A stretch of DNA of 27,488 nucleotides from Gnetum montanum. Taxonomy: Eukaryota; Streptophyta; Gnetopsida; Gnetales; Gnetaceae. Shown here piece by piece: positions 1 to 11,612 of the stretch (position 1 is its first letter; each line of letters opens with the position of its first letter). The notes below the pieces were generated by a model that was not told where the DNA came from, made no database searches, and saw nothing but the letters and a program-made list of their open reading frames with translations. The position numbers were made by a program, and so were the translations under genes. Where the stretch lies: the NCBI GenBank assembly GCA_015680685.1, contig MNCI01008611.1, positions 36,918 through 64,405 of the forward strand, written 5' to 3'.

Positions 1-2979
1 TGAAAAAGACCTTCAACCCTAGGCATTCCTTTTAACATCATCTACAATTACCAAAGGATTAACATTACTTTTGGCAATTTTTTCTTTATAATTAATCCTT
101 TTTAGATCCTTGGTTAGCTCAAATTTAGAAAAAATTTAACATTTAGGCTCAATGTAATTACAAAACAATGTTCCCAAGGCTCTAAGGTAACTAAAATCAA
201 GAATTTTTTAAAGTAATTTTGATTATGTTTACTATTAGTTACCATAATCTTTGAAAATGGGATGTTAGAAATGTTTTTTAAATCACATCCTTAGATCCCA
301 TGACAAATGAGATTAACTTTGGAAGCTCATAGGTTTCAAAAAGCTAAAATCAAAGGTCTGGTTCACATGATATTATAAATGCATCGGAATATTGAAAATC
401 AAGAGGTTTTAAAATGGCCAAGAAATATTGAATTGAGAGGATAGTTTAATATAAAAGCATTAAAAAATAATCGAAATTGATGAGAAGTAGTCTCAAAATC
501 ATACATAAATTTAGAGAAGTTTCTCATGATGTTCGTGAAGATGGAATGTTATGACTTAGAGTCATGATCAGCAAAAGTCATGTAAGTGCATCCTCCCTAA
601 AGCAAGCTCTTGCCATAATACCTTTGCATAACCACTTCTATAGGTATCTGTGGACTTCTTAGAACTTAAATATGAATCAGGCCTTTGTTTCAAGCAACAC
701 ACAACCACCTTAGTTAGAATCCTGCATTATACTATACAAAATCATTAGGCACATAATTGCATGTAGCAATGAGATGAATAATGAGATGAGAAGAGATTGC
801 AGAAATTGGGACGTGAGGTATATTATCATCTCTATAATAGGTTCTTGTGTCAATTTTGATTAAGATGGTCATCATACCTGTCCTTTCAAGTTTTATACCA
901 AGTCCATATCTTTACTAGTGACATCACATTACATCATCTTAAACTTATTATCACCATATGGTCACCACAATCATATGAAAACATCACGACTCAACAAAAG
1001 AGAACAAGGAAAAACTTTTGATTAACTAATTACTTAAATATTAAAATTTAAGGAAACTTAGCCATTGGTTAGAGGGATGATTTCCGACATGGATAACATG
1101 TCTTAGCCTTAATAGCTAATGCTAATCCCATCAAAAAAATACCTTTAGGCATAGGTAACATGTCTTTCCAATCACATAATGAGACTAGTCCAAGAGATCT
1201 TTCAAATTCTTGGAAGTAGCCTAATTTCAAGCATTGGTAACATGTCTTTCTAGTGGTACCCTATGAATTGGTTTCTTTTGTGAATTAATTAATGAATGAC
1301 TTGTGCTTTTCTCATCAAAGGACTATCTTTAGATATGGATAAAATGTCTTTCTAGTGACACAAAAAGGTAATACTTATTCGAGAACATGCTTCCATTAAA
1401 AATTAAAATATGAGCAATGATATAAATACATGTAGTAAGACCCATAAAGAAAGTGTAACAAATCAAAAAATCCCCTTGATGTCACACTGTTTTTTATTCT
1501 CCCTTAGTCCTTTTCTTTTTCTTCAAGGCTAAACGATCATGAGTTAATTTTAGTTTCATGTGAGAAGAACCATATTTCTTTCATCACAAAGACCTCTTAT
1601 TTATAGAAATTAGAGGAATGGATGATGTGGTCTTAATATTTTACATAATTATTTACTAAATCATCTAGATAGCATAGGATAAATACCCAACACATGGTGT
1701 TGACTTCTGCATCATGACTAACAACATTGTTAACAAGAACACATTAAATATGCATAAAACATAAAGGAAATGACTCAAGAACAAAGAAAATAAAAAATTA
1801 ACAAGAAATGAAAAGCATATTAAGAAATAAAAAATTTTGAATAAATGGAAAAATAATACAAAATTATAAAATGAAAAGTGAAGATACACTTATCAATTCT
1901 TAATTCAAGATGGATTATCTCCCCCACAACTAAACTCATGGATGAGAATTCGGAAAATGGGCCATACATTCCCTTAGTTAAACTCATGGAAGTGATTTAT
2001 GTTTTCACATGTTAGCACATTTAACATTGATGTATATCATGTTACAATCATCTTGAGACATATATTCAACTGGACTAGAAGGTATTTTATTTTTAGAAGA
2101 TCCAAATATGTTTCCTTTTTGATTTTCTATTTTAGGTCTTAAGTCTACTTATTTAACAATTTCTTTTAGTGTATAATCAGACTGCAAGATGTCCTTCTCT
2201 AAGTTCTCTATTTAGCTTATTTTCTTAGAATAAAAGATAATAAGTATGTTGCATATTTTGATGCATCTTTTGGATGGTTTGGTATCCTTATTTTCTAGCC
2301 ACTTGGTGTATTTTGGTGTAGTGGCTATTGTGTGGACATGGTTTTGTACACACACTTGTTCCTCATGTTCGTTGTGGGTTGGTATAGGGATCATGTTGAT
2401 ACTTTGAACTTTCAGCCCATAATAGCACCCATTATCACTATTAGTAATGCATGAAATTATTTGTCTCTTCATAGTGCCATGTTCATCTTTTATATATATA
2501 TATATATAATTTTTTATTTTTATTACATTGCAATGATGATGATTGTTAGATTTTACATAGGCTTAGAAGGCATTATTTTTATGAGAAAGAGGGTTGCACC
2601 ATATTGTACTTGCACTAGTTCTAATAAGCTAGTAGGTCACTAGTTTTATTGACACGTGTGAAAACCATCCTAAATAAAGGACATTTCTAAGGCTTGTGCT
2701 TAGGGCTACTAGCACTATCATTCTTTTGTATGTTTATTATAGAAGTAACATTCTTCTATTGAGGTTGTGGAGCTAATTCTTCATACATTATTGGTCATGA
2801 CATATGTTGAAGAGAAGTATGAGATTATTAAGGATATAATGGATGATCAAAGACATGGGATGGCAATTTCACAAGAGACGTTATGGATTAATGCTATTCA
2901 AGAGGGTAGTAGTAGTAGTAGTGAGTTGAGGAATGGATAGTATAACCATTATGAGAAACATGTTGTTAAACATAATATC
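1..2979. other. AT-rich non-coding region, no gene recognised
   Basis: All frames are broken by frequent stops. The short open frames (for example minus 2212-2472) have no family resemblance I can name. The stretch holds a spaced short repeat around 1088-1350, a TA microsatellite at 2491-2508 and an AGT run at 2906-2922. A TATA-like CTATAAATAAGAGG on the minus strand near 1600 could be a relic of another LTR, but I cannot define ends. Confidence 0.5.
1088..1350 (+). repeat. Four spaced copies of a short GGTAACATGTCTTT motif
   Basis: Near-copies occur at about 1090 (GGATAACATGTCTT), 1154 (GGTAACATGTCTTT), 1234 (GGTAACATGTCTTT) and 1336 (GGATAAAATGTCTTT). The last two are also followed by CTAGTG. 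Spacing is irregular (about 60-100 bases), so this may be an old, diverged tandem array. Confidence 0.5.
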
Positions 2980-4660
2980 CACAAGGGTTTGGTTGGCAAT
3001 AAGGATATTATTAGTTTGATGATAACATCCCCCACAATGTGGATTTTGCCATTGTTATTGATAGTAGTCATAAGGTTGATAACGAGTCCCACTTGAATAG
3101 TACTATTGATTATAGGACTATATATAATTACCTTGTAGATAAGGTAATCTTATAGGCATTTACTTTTTCATGAACTTAGGATTCAAAGAAAAAGCCCTAG
3201 ACTCTTGTAGATGTAACATAACTAGGCTACAACTTCTTCTAGTACAACTACTTTTCCATTTTGCTAATGAGTATCCTTACCTGTTTTCTTGTTCTTTTTT
3301 TTTTCTTATCTTGATTAATTAATCCTATTTGATTTATCTTCTCCTCTATGAATTTCAAGTTGGTTATAACTTTTTCATTCATCAATTTTCACATCTTGTC
3401 TACCCTTGTTTCAATCTCACTAATAGACTTTTGTATTAGAAAGGTTTTGTGTGAAACCATCTCATCAAGAGCTACTTCTTCTTCCTAATTATAAGTATGG
3501 ATCTACTTCTTGTGAACGGTTGGATCCCAATTATATTCCTTTACATACTCTCTTTTGCATAATTCTCCTTCTTTTTTTGCCACTTATTGAATTAATTTTT
3601 GTACCTGATGGACTCTCAACTCTGTTAATCTTCCTTAGGTATAGATCCCATGGATTTCCTCATTTTGTTAGGAGGCCCATCTATGATGTGACGATGATGC
3701 TCATTTTGAGAAAATCCATGGCCTAGTTATCTATGCAATAGAGAATAGTATCCGCCTAAGGCTGCATCAATGGATTCATGGTTTTCTTACTTCCATCTTT
3801 GGATTTTTTTTTTATTAGATTAGACACTCTTGAATAGATTTTATATTTATCATTAAAGAAGTCAAACATTGTGGTCTACCATTATATTAAATCCAGTTCC
3901 AATAATCTATATGAATTTTTAACTTCTTCTATTAGTGTCCTAGGGAACAAATTAAGCTTTTGTCACTTACTTTCAATATTTTACAAGGTTTAAGCATCAT
4001 TGAAGGCTTGTAAATAATGTTTAGATTAGAATTGTAGTTTTCCTAAAATTTAGGGATGTTATTCATTCCAATTCATTTGATGCAACTTTCCTTTTGATAT
4101 CTATGGGGTATTCTAACTATCTTCTTAATCTATATCATGCTTCTAGTAGCCAACAAGGATTCATCATCATCAAACATGTCATGGTCATGATTTCTATTTT
4201 TATTTGTTTGATTATAATGGTCTTTTCTATGCTTCACTTGGTACCTTGTATCTTGTCTTTGATCTATTTCTATCTTCATCTTGACTTCTTAGGGGAGCTT
4301 TATCTCCATACCTATGCTCATCTTCATTAGAACTAAACATTGAAAATGAAGAGGAAGATGGTCAACTAGGAAAATTATCATGGCTTCTATATCTCTCCCT
4401 CTGGTTCCTTAGTTTTATCTTTTCTAAGTTTGTAGGAGGTTCTATGCCTTGAGGTCCTTGTTCTAGGACTTATTTCATCCCTCTAGAATTGTCTACAATA
4501 GTTGAATGTAATCTTTGAATATAGTAAGGTTCAAAATGAACATATAAGATCCTCAAGATAATTTATAGGTTGATAAAAAGTAGACTTCAGAACACACCAT
4601 CTCCTCATCATCATCTTCTATTTCAAACTCAAGTTGTAGACTAAAAATTTTTTAATGCTA
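2980..4660 (-). pseudogene. Decayed gag of a Ty3/gypsy-like retrotransposon (minus strand)
   Basis: Read on the minus strand, this stretch follows the plus-strand gag at 5700-7798 along most of its length. A serine-rich block ending in a D-E-x-R-Y-G-D motif lies near 4310. A MNNIPKF motif followed by a retrotransposon-gag-like domain covers about 4075-3790. A basic, coiled-coil-like region lies around 3720-3400, and a tyrosine/glutamine-rich tail (PYxQGN, YYQ) around 3150-3000. Many stops and frameshifts make it non-functional. The gag product would form virus-like particles in an active element. The expected primer site and LTR to the right of 4660 are missing because the LTR at 4715 intervenes. 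Downstream of 2980 the similarity ends. Confidence 0.75.
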
Positions 4661-4714
4661 AACTAGAAATTCTAAGAGTACACTTCCCTATACTAGCATA
4701 CTAATAACCCCTTA

Positions 4715-5581
4715 TGATGAAGTCTAAAATAAATAAGCTACATCGATGCATCCTTGTCAATGCATCCTTACATGTGTTAACACATGCATCGATGCTAATC
4801 CTCTCTAAGCTGATATAAATGTGTAAACCTGTAGCATTTATGGTAACTTTGATCATTACTTTAGCGAAACTATTGTAGTTTGTTTTCGTAAGACAACGAA
4901 ATTTCCATCTAAGTGCCTACAGCACGGATTTAATTGATTGTACAAAGTTTTATTTGAGTGCAAGATATACTTGGATACTTTTGCATGATGGAAATAAAAT
5001 CGAGATCTCTTACCTTCATTGTATCACTTGGACTAGCATTCAATTTACTTACAAGCACTTCACTTTATATGCAATTTACTTTTCCACACTTAAGAATTTA
5101 ATATTTTATTTTGTAACAACATAGGTCCAACCACTTCGAGTATAATATTCTAACACTTGATAATCCCAATAGTGAATACTTGGTACACCCAACAATAAGC
5201 ACTTGGTAATCCAACAATGTTAATATGAGTTCAGGTTATGTACGGAAAGTGGGAATGGATGCTTCACATTTAGGATAGCTTAGATTATCTTTAGGTCTAT
5301 TAATTAATTAAATTTTAATATTTTAATTACTTCACCTCTTCATACTTTTAATGATAAAAATAATAATAACATAAATATAAATATCTTATACCCAAGTCAA
5401 ACCTAGCCATACAAATAGGATTAACACAAGTGATGATTGGAAAGATAACAACCAACAACATCATATTTGACTATCTAGAATAAAAGCCACTTACATAGAA
5501 GGGTCCATAAAATTTAACCAAATGATGCATATGCACTTGTAATTCATATAGTTGTATGTAGGGATAACTCACTACTCATCA
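4715..5581 (+). repeat. 5' LTR (subtype A) of the pol-less element
   Basis: It starts TGATGAAG and ends ACTCATCA directly before the primer site. It has a palindrome at 4771-4786, a TATA box at 4814-4819 and an AATAAA signal near 4991. The block AGTGCCTACAGCACGGATTT near 4911 matches the LTR at 23770 better than the other copies. Confidence 0.75.
4771..4786. promoter_or_regulatory. Perfect 16-bp palindrome in LTR U3
   Basis: CATGTGTTAACACATG is its own reverse complement. It is partly enclosed by inverted arms CATCGATGCA (4741-4750) and TGCATCGATG (4785-4794). It lies 27 bases before the TATA box of this LTR. Confidence 0.6.
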
Positions 5582-5582
5582 T

Positions 5583-5601
5583 TGGTGCTATTACCAAGGA
5601 T
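5583..5601 (+). other. Primer-binding site, tRNA-Asp type (decayed)
   Basis: The sequence tggtgctattaccaaggat sits one base after the LTR end. It agrees with the plant tRNA-Asp complement TGGCGCCGTTGCCGGGGAT except for C-to-T and G-to-A changes. This primer is typical of Tat/Athila-type Ty3/gypsy elements. Confidence 0.72.
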
Positions 5602-5699
5602 TTTCTTTTAGCTATAGTGCAATAAGTATTTTAGATAGTTAGATCACATAAATATCATTGTTGAAATATAATGCATCATCCTTAGAATAATAATAACAT

Positions 5700-7798
5700 T
5701 TTGTTCAAGGCACACTACAAAGAACTAACTAAAAAACACATATTCTTGTCATAGGGTTGATTTTCCACCTACTAATGATTTCAACAAACCTTATGATAGG
5801 AGAAATGCATATGCAATATCTCAACAACTCAAGGTTTTCTATGCTCATCCAAATCCCTATTATCTAGATTTCACTTTCATCCTTCACTAGGATAAGCAAC
5901 TATGCTAGAGAGACCTAGAGGGTAATATTATATTGCCAGCTAATCATGCTATTCCCTCACTATTCATGATAGTACTAATGAAGTTGGGGCTTGAACCGAT
6001 AGCCCCAGAATACCAAGAGATGGAACACCTCTCTAGAGACTATCAACCAATAAAAGCCTAACTTTGAAAAGATAAACTCATTGGGGCCAACCATGAAGCC
6101 TTCAAGGGTAAAAAGATCCCAATCACACTAACCTCATAGTCAAAAGAGGAGGATACTAAATTTCTATTAGAGTGATCTTAGCACCAAGGTATTTCTTCCT
6201 TTGATGAGGATAATATAACTCATCAATGGTTATGTTCAACCTTGGTAAGTAACCAAGGCAAGGAGAGAGCTAGACCTAGAACTAGGCAGGACCTTAAGGT
6301 CAAGGTCTTGTAACTGTTAGCCAAAGGAACAACCAAGGGACCAAAAAAGGAAAGCAAGCTAGCATAACTCTCCTAGCTTTCCATTCTCACCATCCTCTTC
6401 ATCATCAAGCTCTAACAAGGGAGAACATGATCAAGACTAAAGGAGAAATAATTGACACCAAGATGGAGAAGGAGGAGGAACATCAACAAAAAAGAAGACA
6501 TAGTAGGTTACATCATAGGAGATATGGCCATGACAAGGATCATAATGAATCTAATGATCATGATGAACCACTAATTACTACTTGAAGCATGATAAACATC
6601 TCAAAGGCAGTTCATACTTGCACTAATCATTAAAGGGATAACTGGATCAAAAGGCTTAATATGAACAACATCCCTAAGTTCAAAGGAGGTTACAATGTTA
6701 ATATGCAACATTACTTGCAAGCCTTCCATGATGCCTATGCCTTGCTAAACATCGAGAATAACTAGCAAAAGCTCAAACTATTTTTGAAGATACTCATAAA
6801 AGAAGCTGAAAGTTGGTATTGATCATTAGAGCCAGCATCTATTCATAGATGGAGTATGATGTTAAAGTTGTTCAATGATAAGTATCAAACATACTTCAGG
6901 ATGCCCAACTTAAGGAAACAAATTCAAGGATGAAAATAAGACAATCATGAATCCCTTAAGATAGCCTTAGAAAGGTACTATTCTTTGTTACACTAATGTC
7001 CAAGCCATGATTTCTCTCAAAGAGAGCAACTTCATCTTGTAATAAATGGACTCAAGAATAAATCCAAAGAGACTCTTGGGGTTTATGCTCAACGAAGATT
7101 ATCCAAAATAAGAGCCCATTGAATACAAAGGCTCATTGACCAACTGGCAAAATAAGAAGGGAAACTAAAAGAGAGAGAGAAAGTGTTGAGGAGTACAACA
7201 GAGATTTCTCCATCTACAAAAAAACATATATGTCTTTGTGATCCTGATGAGGAAGCACCAGTAGAGAAGCTTGTGCAACAAAAAACCTTTCCAATTCAAA
7301 AATCTGTTACAAAGATATTGACTAATGTGGATAAAATGTAAAACTTCTTAGATTAGAAGTTTTAAATTACTCTTAAAATCGTGAAGGAGAAAGCAAAGCA
7401 AGGGAATAGGGACAAAGATAAAAGAATGACAAAAAATGCAACAAAGAACTATCATCAATAGAAAGGTAAGGCTGCAACATGAGATGAGGTTATAGATTTT
7501 AATACAGATAATGAAGGGTGTGACATCTACCAATATAAATATTCCAAGAAATGTTATCCAATATTGTCATACTTGGGTCTATGCCTTGAATTCAAAGCTT
7601 GTTAGGAAACAACCACCTAAGATATTGCCTTATCCACAAGGCAACTATTGGTAAAAGTTCCACCAACAATAGTACTATCCAAGTGGAATGCTATCTCAAC
7701 CTTAAGATTATTATTATCAGTGGCAAAACCCATAATCGTGGGGGATGCCACCATCAAAGCAATAGTATCCTTACCGCTAACCTAACCCAAATAGATAC
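5700..7798 (+). pseudogene. Decayed gag of the pol-less element
   Basis: In order there is a diverged N-terminal part, a serine-rich stretch near 6375-6420, a conserved gag core from 6661 (MNNIPKFKGG) through AESWY at about 6805 and further helices to about 7100 with the hydrophobic pattern of the retrotransposon gag family, a basic helical region to about 7500, a cysteine-containing block near 7519-7555 that may be a ruined CCHC knuckle, and a Q/Y/P-rich tail (PYPQGNYW near 7625). From about 6600 to 7560 the frame stays constant through stops; a frameshift precedes the tail. Most stops are TAG, TAA or TGA where CAG, CAA or TGG would fit, which points to decay by cytosine deamination. It is not functional. 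Confidence 0.78.
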
Positions 7799-7808
7799 TG
7801 TCTTGCCG

Positions 7809-10560
7809 ATGCCTCCCAAGAGATCTGAAGTGGAAGGACCTTCACAACCAAGGAAGAAACAATCCAGCAAACGAGGTAGAGAACGAATGAGAGAACAAAC
7901 TCCACTTGTAGAGAAAGAGGCTTAATCCTATAGCATCCATCAACCCACACTTGTAATAAGGCAAATGCACCACATGCTCCTAAGCAAGGACAACATCTCA
8001 TACTCTCCAATGAATGTCTTTAAGCCATCCAAGAAAAGTCCATCATCTCCACTATCATAGTGGAATTGAACTTTGGATCGTTTATGAAGTTTTCTCCTAC
8101 CAAAGTTCGTGAATATATATAGGCATGTCTACTATGGCCCACCATCTCAAGTAATGGTGAATGGTACTTTGAAGAAGTATACCAATTCTGGGAGAACAAA
8201 CAAGATGATGCTATAGTGAAAGTGGAGGGGATCACAGTGTCGTATTCTATTAAAGCCATAGCAAAGGCATTGAATATTCCAAATGTCATAGCTAACATTA
8301 CCCAAATCTCTACCAAGTTCAACAAAGAAGCAAGGAAATTATGGCTACAAAAGACCTATGGAACAAGTGAAAAAGAATATAGTGGATTGTCTACAGCCAA
8401 AAAGATTTACTTGAAAATTGGAACATATTACTTGTTCCCAACAAAGAGACTGAATAGAATTTTTACCTATGTCGCTAGAGGAAGCACCATCTTGATGTTG
8501 AAATTCCAAGCCAACATAGTTCATCTATTGTTTTTGGAAATTCAAAGGAGATTCAAGGAGAAAAAGACAAGGAAACTTACTCTACCATTCCCTTATCTTA
8601 TCAAGAGATTGTGCCGACAAGCAAGGATATTGGGCTACACCAATGATGTACTCTACAAAGTTCAAAATGCCTCTTATGCTGAAATCTCTAAACTAGTGCT
8701 ACCAAAGAAAGATCGAGTAAAAATGCCAATAGGCACTAAAGGAGCAATAGGGTCTACACCGACAGGAAACATTTCAACTATGGAAATGGAACAAGTAGGA
8801 CCTAGTGGATCAACACCAACCACTAATAAACTAGGGCAAAGTGCTCCTTCAACATAGCATGACTACAGATCATCAATGAGCCATTTGCAGCAAACTGCTG
8901 AAACAATAAGTTGGGAATGCTGAGAGGTCTCAAGCATGTATAGAGTGCAGAATAATCCCAATAAGCCTATTGTATCAATAGGACCTGCAAGTGGTCAAGT
9001 CTCATTGCAGGCAAGAGAGGACAAAAACGAGACAACAAATCTCTATAAATGTTGCATCTTTCAAAGTAATGTTAGAAATAGGGAAAAAAATAAAGCCACA
9101 ATAGCGGTAATGCAATGTCAAGATGCAATAGAAGCAGCTGAAGCCATCAACAACCATATAAAAGAATCCTTTAATGTTCTCATTGTTCCATTGACTGATA
9201 TTACTGAAGCAAAAGATGTAAAAACCATAGTTAGAACGTCCATGATCTTAACAAAGCACGAAGACATATTGGACCAACTGCTGCAAATAGGGTAAGTGAT
9301 GCAAAATCTTTTCGATATCCCTAGTGATATCACCGTAGTTCAGTCGGAACTAATTTCAATAAAGGGAAAGCTAGTCATGGCTGAGACTAGGATACAACAT
9401 GCTGAAAATGAAGTGTAGAGGTTACAAGAGAAATTGATCACACTAAGAGCAGAAAGACAAGACCATGTACAGTATGTTATGCTTGACTAGCTAGATCAAT
9501 TTAGGAATGAATAGATTGACCAACTCATGGTCAAGTATGCCTCCATGGAGATAGTGAAAGAGAAGGCAATATGGGATGTTTCAATAAAAAATGCCCAAAT
9601 ATTTGTGCATGCCAAAATCCTAACTACTCTAGAAGAAGAAAGCAAGAAAATTGCTGTAGAAAATATAAGGTTGACCAACATCGAAAAACAAAAGAATGCG
9701 CTAAAAGGGAGCATTCATCAGCTGAGAGAGCAATTTGCTCGAGTCAACCTTAACATCAGAAAATTGGCCAAAGAAAATAGAACCCTATCCATACAAGAAG
9801 TCTGCGTTGTACGCCAGAAATCATGCATCAAAATCAGCATATTGCAAAATAAGGCTAAGAAACATGAATGGTTAAAGAAGCATTTCAAAGATCAAGTAAG
9901 CATGTATAAGCAAATTAATGAGAAGGAGATCCAAATTGCCAAAGCCAAAATCAATTTCATCATAGCACAAACACCTTATTGGCAACCGATCTTAGACAGC
10001 CTTGTCCATGTACACCAAGCTGAAATCAAGAATAAAGACCTATAGATTGAAGATCTAACAACGTATATGGCATTAGCGAATCTTTGATAAGCTAACTTAG
10101 CCATGTTAATAGAAGGCAGACCTAGAATAGAACTTGAGCAACAAGTGGTTGCAATCTACACAATGTACAAAAAAGAGTTTGTAGACAGAAAGGATGCAAA
10201 TTTGAACTACAAGTGGTCAAAGCTATCTACCAGGATTAAAAGGACATAACAGCAAACCTAGTTAGAAGAATGACTAATTACCAATAACTAAAGAAAATAG
10301 CTAGAGGTTTTGGAGAAGAATGAACACAGTTTGCGACATGATATGTGAAAGCCAACAAAATGTGCCCACAGTTGTCGTGTCCTTGGCAAGTCCTAACTTT
10401 AGTAAACATTGCCAAATCCACCTAGACTACATTATCCAACATCGAAAGAAGAGAAGCTCCAAGCACTACTTAACAAATACTAATTTTGAGAGCCCAACGA
10501 TAAAGGAAAGAAGCCAATAGAGGAGCCACCACCACTTGGGACATTGAAGACTGCACCCAA
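7809..10560 (+). pseudogene. Second decayed ORF of the pol-less element, coiled-coil protein
   Basis: It starts at ATG 7809 (MPPKRSEVEG, then a basic K/R/Q-rich segment). The frame shifts by one between about 7925 and 8030. From there one frame runs to about 10560, crossed by more than a dozen stops. Open pieces are 8216-8857, 8936-9295 and 9527-10045. The first third has a globular look: VREYI, then KVEGITVSYSIKAIAKALNIP, reminiscent of the 'putative plant transposon protein' domain found in some plant gypsy elements. A P/S/T-rich linker follows, then long helices rich in K, E, Q and I typical of coiled coil. I cannot assign a function. It has no catalytic motif of pol. It lies where pol would be expected, between gag and the 3' LTR. 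Confidence 0.6.
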
Positions 10561-10788
10561 TTTTTTTTATTTTTTTATTTTTTGACTTGTTTTTATCATG
10601 TGTGTCAATCCTGCGATACATGATAATTTTGTAAACACCACTCAAACCACAATGCAGCATTCATAGAAGAGTTAGTCATGTAGATAAGTCATAGTATCAA
10701 ACTTTGTATATAACCCACAAATTTATAAGGAACATTATCCTCCTTTTGTTTTAACTCAAATATGAGTTTTCAATTAGTTGTGAGAATA

Positions 10789-11612
10789 TGATAAATCCTT
10801 TATATATGCAAGCTATGATATCATAGCTTTGCATACATCATCGTAGATGCAATGTAGTAGGCCATGGTCGTGCTTATAAATACCAACTCACCATCACGTC
10901 AAATCAACTTTTTGCCAACACTATAAAATTCTTGAAGTTTGCTTTCGTAAGTTAGAGTGAATGCCCACAATGTGATGAATTACAATTGTACAAAATCTTT
11001 ATTCGAGTGAACTGTTCCTAGATACAATTCATGAACAAAAATAAAAATCAAAATTGCTCTTCATCATTGCAACATTTCACTTAGTATAATTTTACTTTCC
11101 CATGTTTACATTTACTAAGTCATTTACTTTTGATAAGTACTTTATTTTTCCAATGTCTATTAGTAAGGTGGAATGACAAAAACTAGTTTCAAGCATAAAG
11201 TGCAACGATTTAGTAACCCATTAGTGGCTTTACTTGATTTGCTTAGTAGTGAAGTTACTTGGTAATCCCAATAAAAGTTGCTTCAACCCAAGATGTATAT
11301 AGCAAACCAAGAACAAATACTTATCACCATAGGCTAGAATAGATTAAAATTTCCTTGTACCTAGACTCAAAATTTATAATCATTTGTACCATGTTGGCAC
11401 TTAGCACAATTCAAGCTAAACAACATCAATTCATCATGTACCTCACTAAGAGTTAAACACCTTGCAAACTTTGAGTGAGAAGACAATGATCACGAACTTA
11501 ACATCAATTACTAATATACTTACATCATCCATCTGCAAATTAAAATTTGATCATGTGTGAACACTTGTGACTTGTATGGTTGAATGTTGAAATACCCAAC
11601 AACCCACCATCA
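10789..11612 (+). repeat. 3' LTR (subtype B) of the pol-less element
   Basis: It starts TGATAAAT and ends CACCATCA. It has a perfect palindrome at 10811-10828, a TATA box at 10875-10880 and an AATAAA signal near 11040. The block GAGTGAATGCCCACAATGTG near 10945 resembles the LTR at 24336 more than the 5' LTR of the same element. A purine-rich GAGAATA precedes the start, where a polypurine tract belongs. Confidence 0.68.
10811..10828. promoter_or_regulatory. Perfect 18-bp palindrome in LTR U3
   Basis: AGCTATGATATCATAGCT equals its reverse complement, with nearly matching TGCA flanks. It lies about 46 bases before the TATA box of the 3' LTR. Confidence 0.6.

Larger units (their letters stand above)
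4715..11612 (+). mobile_element. Degenerate LTR retrotransposon, Ty3/gypsy-like, without pol
   Basis: The layout is LTR (4715-5581), tRNA-Asp-like primer site (5583-5601), decayed gag (about 5700-7798), second decayed frame (7809-10560), a weak polypurine stretch (10782-10788) and LTR (10789-11612). No frame resembles protease, reverse transcriptase, RNase H or integrase, and the 3-kb space after gag is filled by the second frame. The element therefore looks non-autonomous, depending on enzymes from a relative. No matching 5-bp target duplication is seen (CCTTA left, AGTCT right). The two LTRs are strongly diverged and of different subtypes, so the element is either old or a recombinant. Confidence 0.7.

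Noticed and set aside
2491-2508. TA run as a promoter or regulatory element
   Set aside because: It is a simple dinucleotide microsatellite with no gene next to it.
2640-2979. Possible plus-strand coding stretch (VEEKYEIIKDIMDDQ) with an AGT repeat
   Set aside because: It is only about 60 codons before a stop, has no recognisable family, and adjoins the antisense of a gag relic. Chance is more likely.
3451-4330. Plus-strand open frames at 3451-3726 and 4094-4330 with hydrophobic stretches
   Set aside because: They are the reverse of the minus-strand gag relic, which matches the plus-strand gag at 5700-7798 over its whole length.
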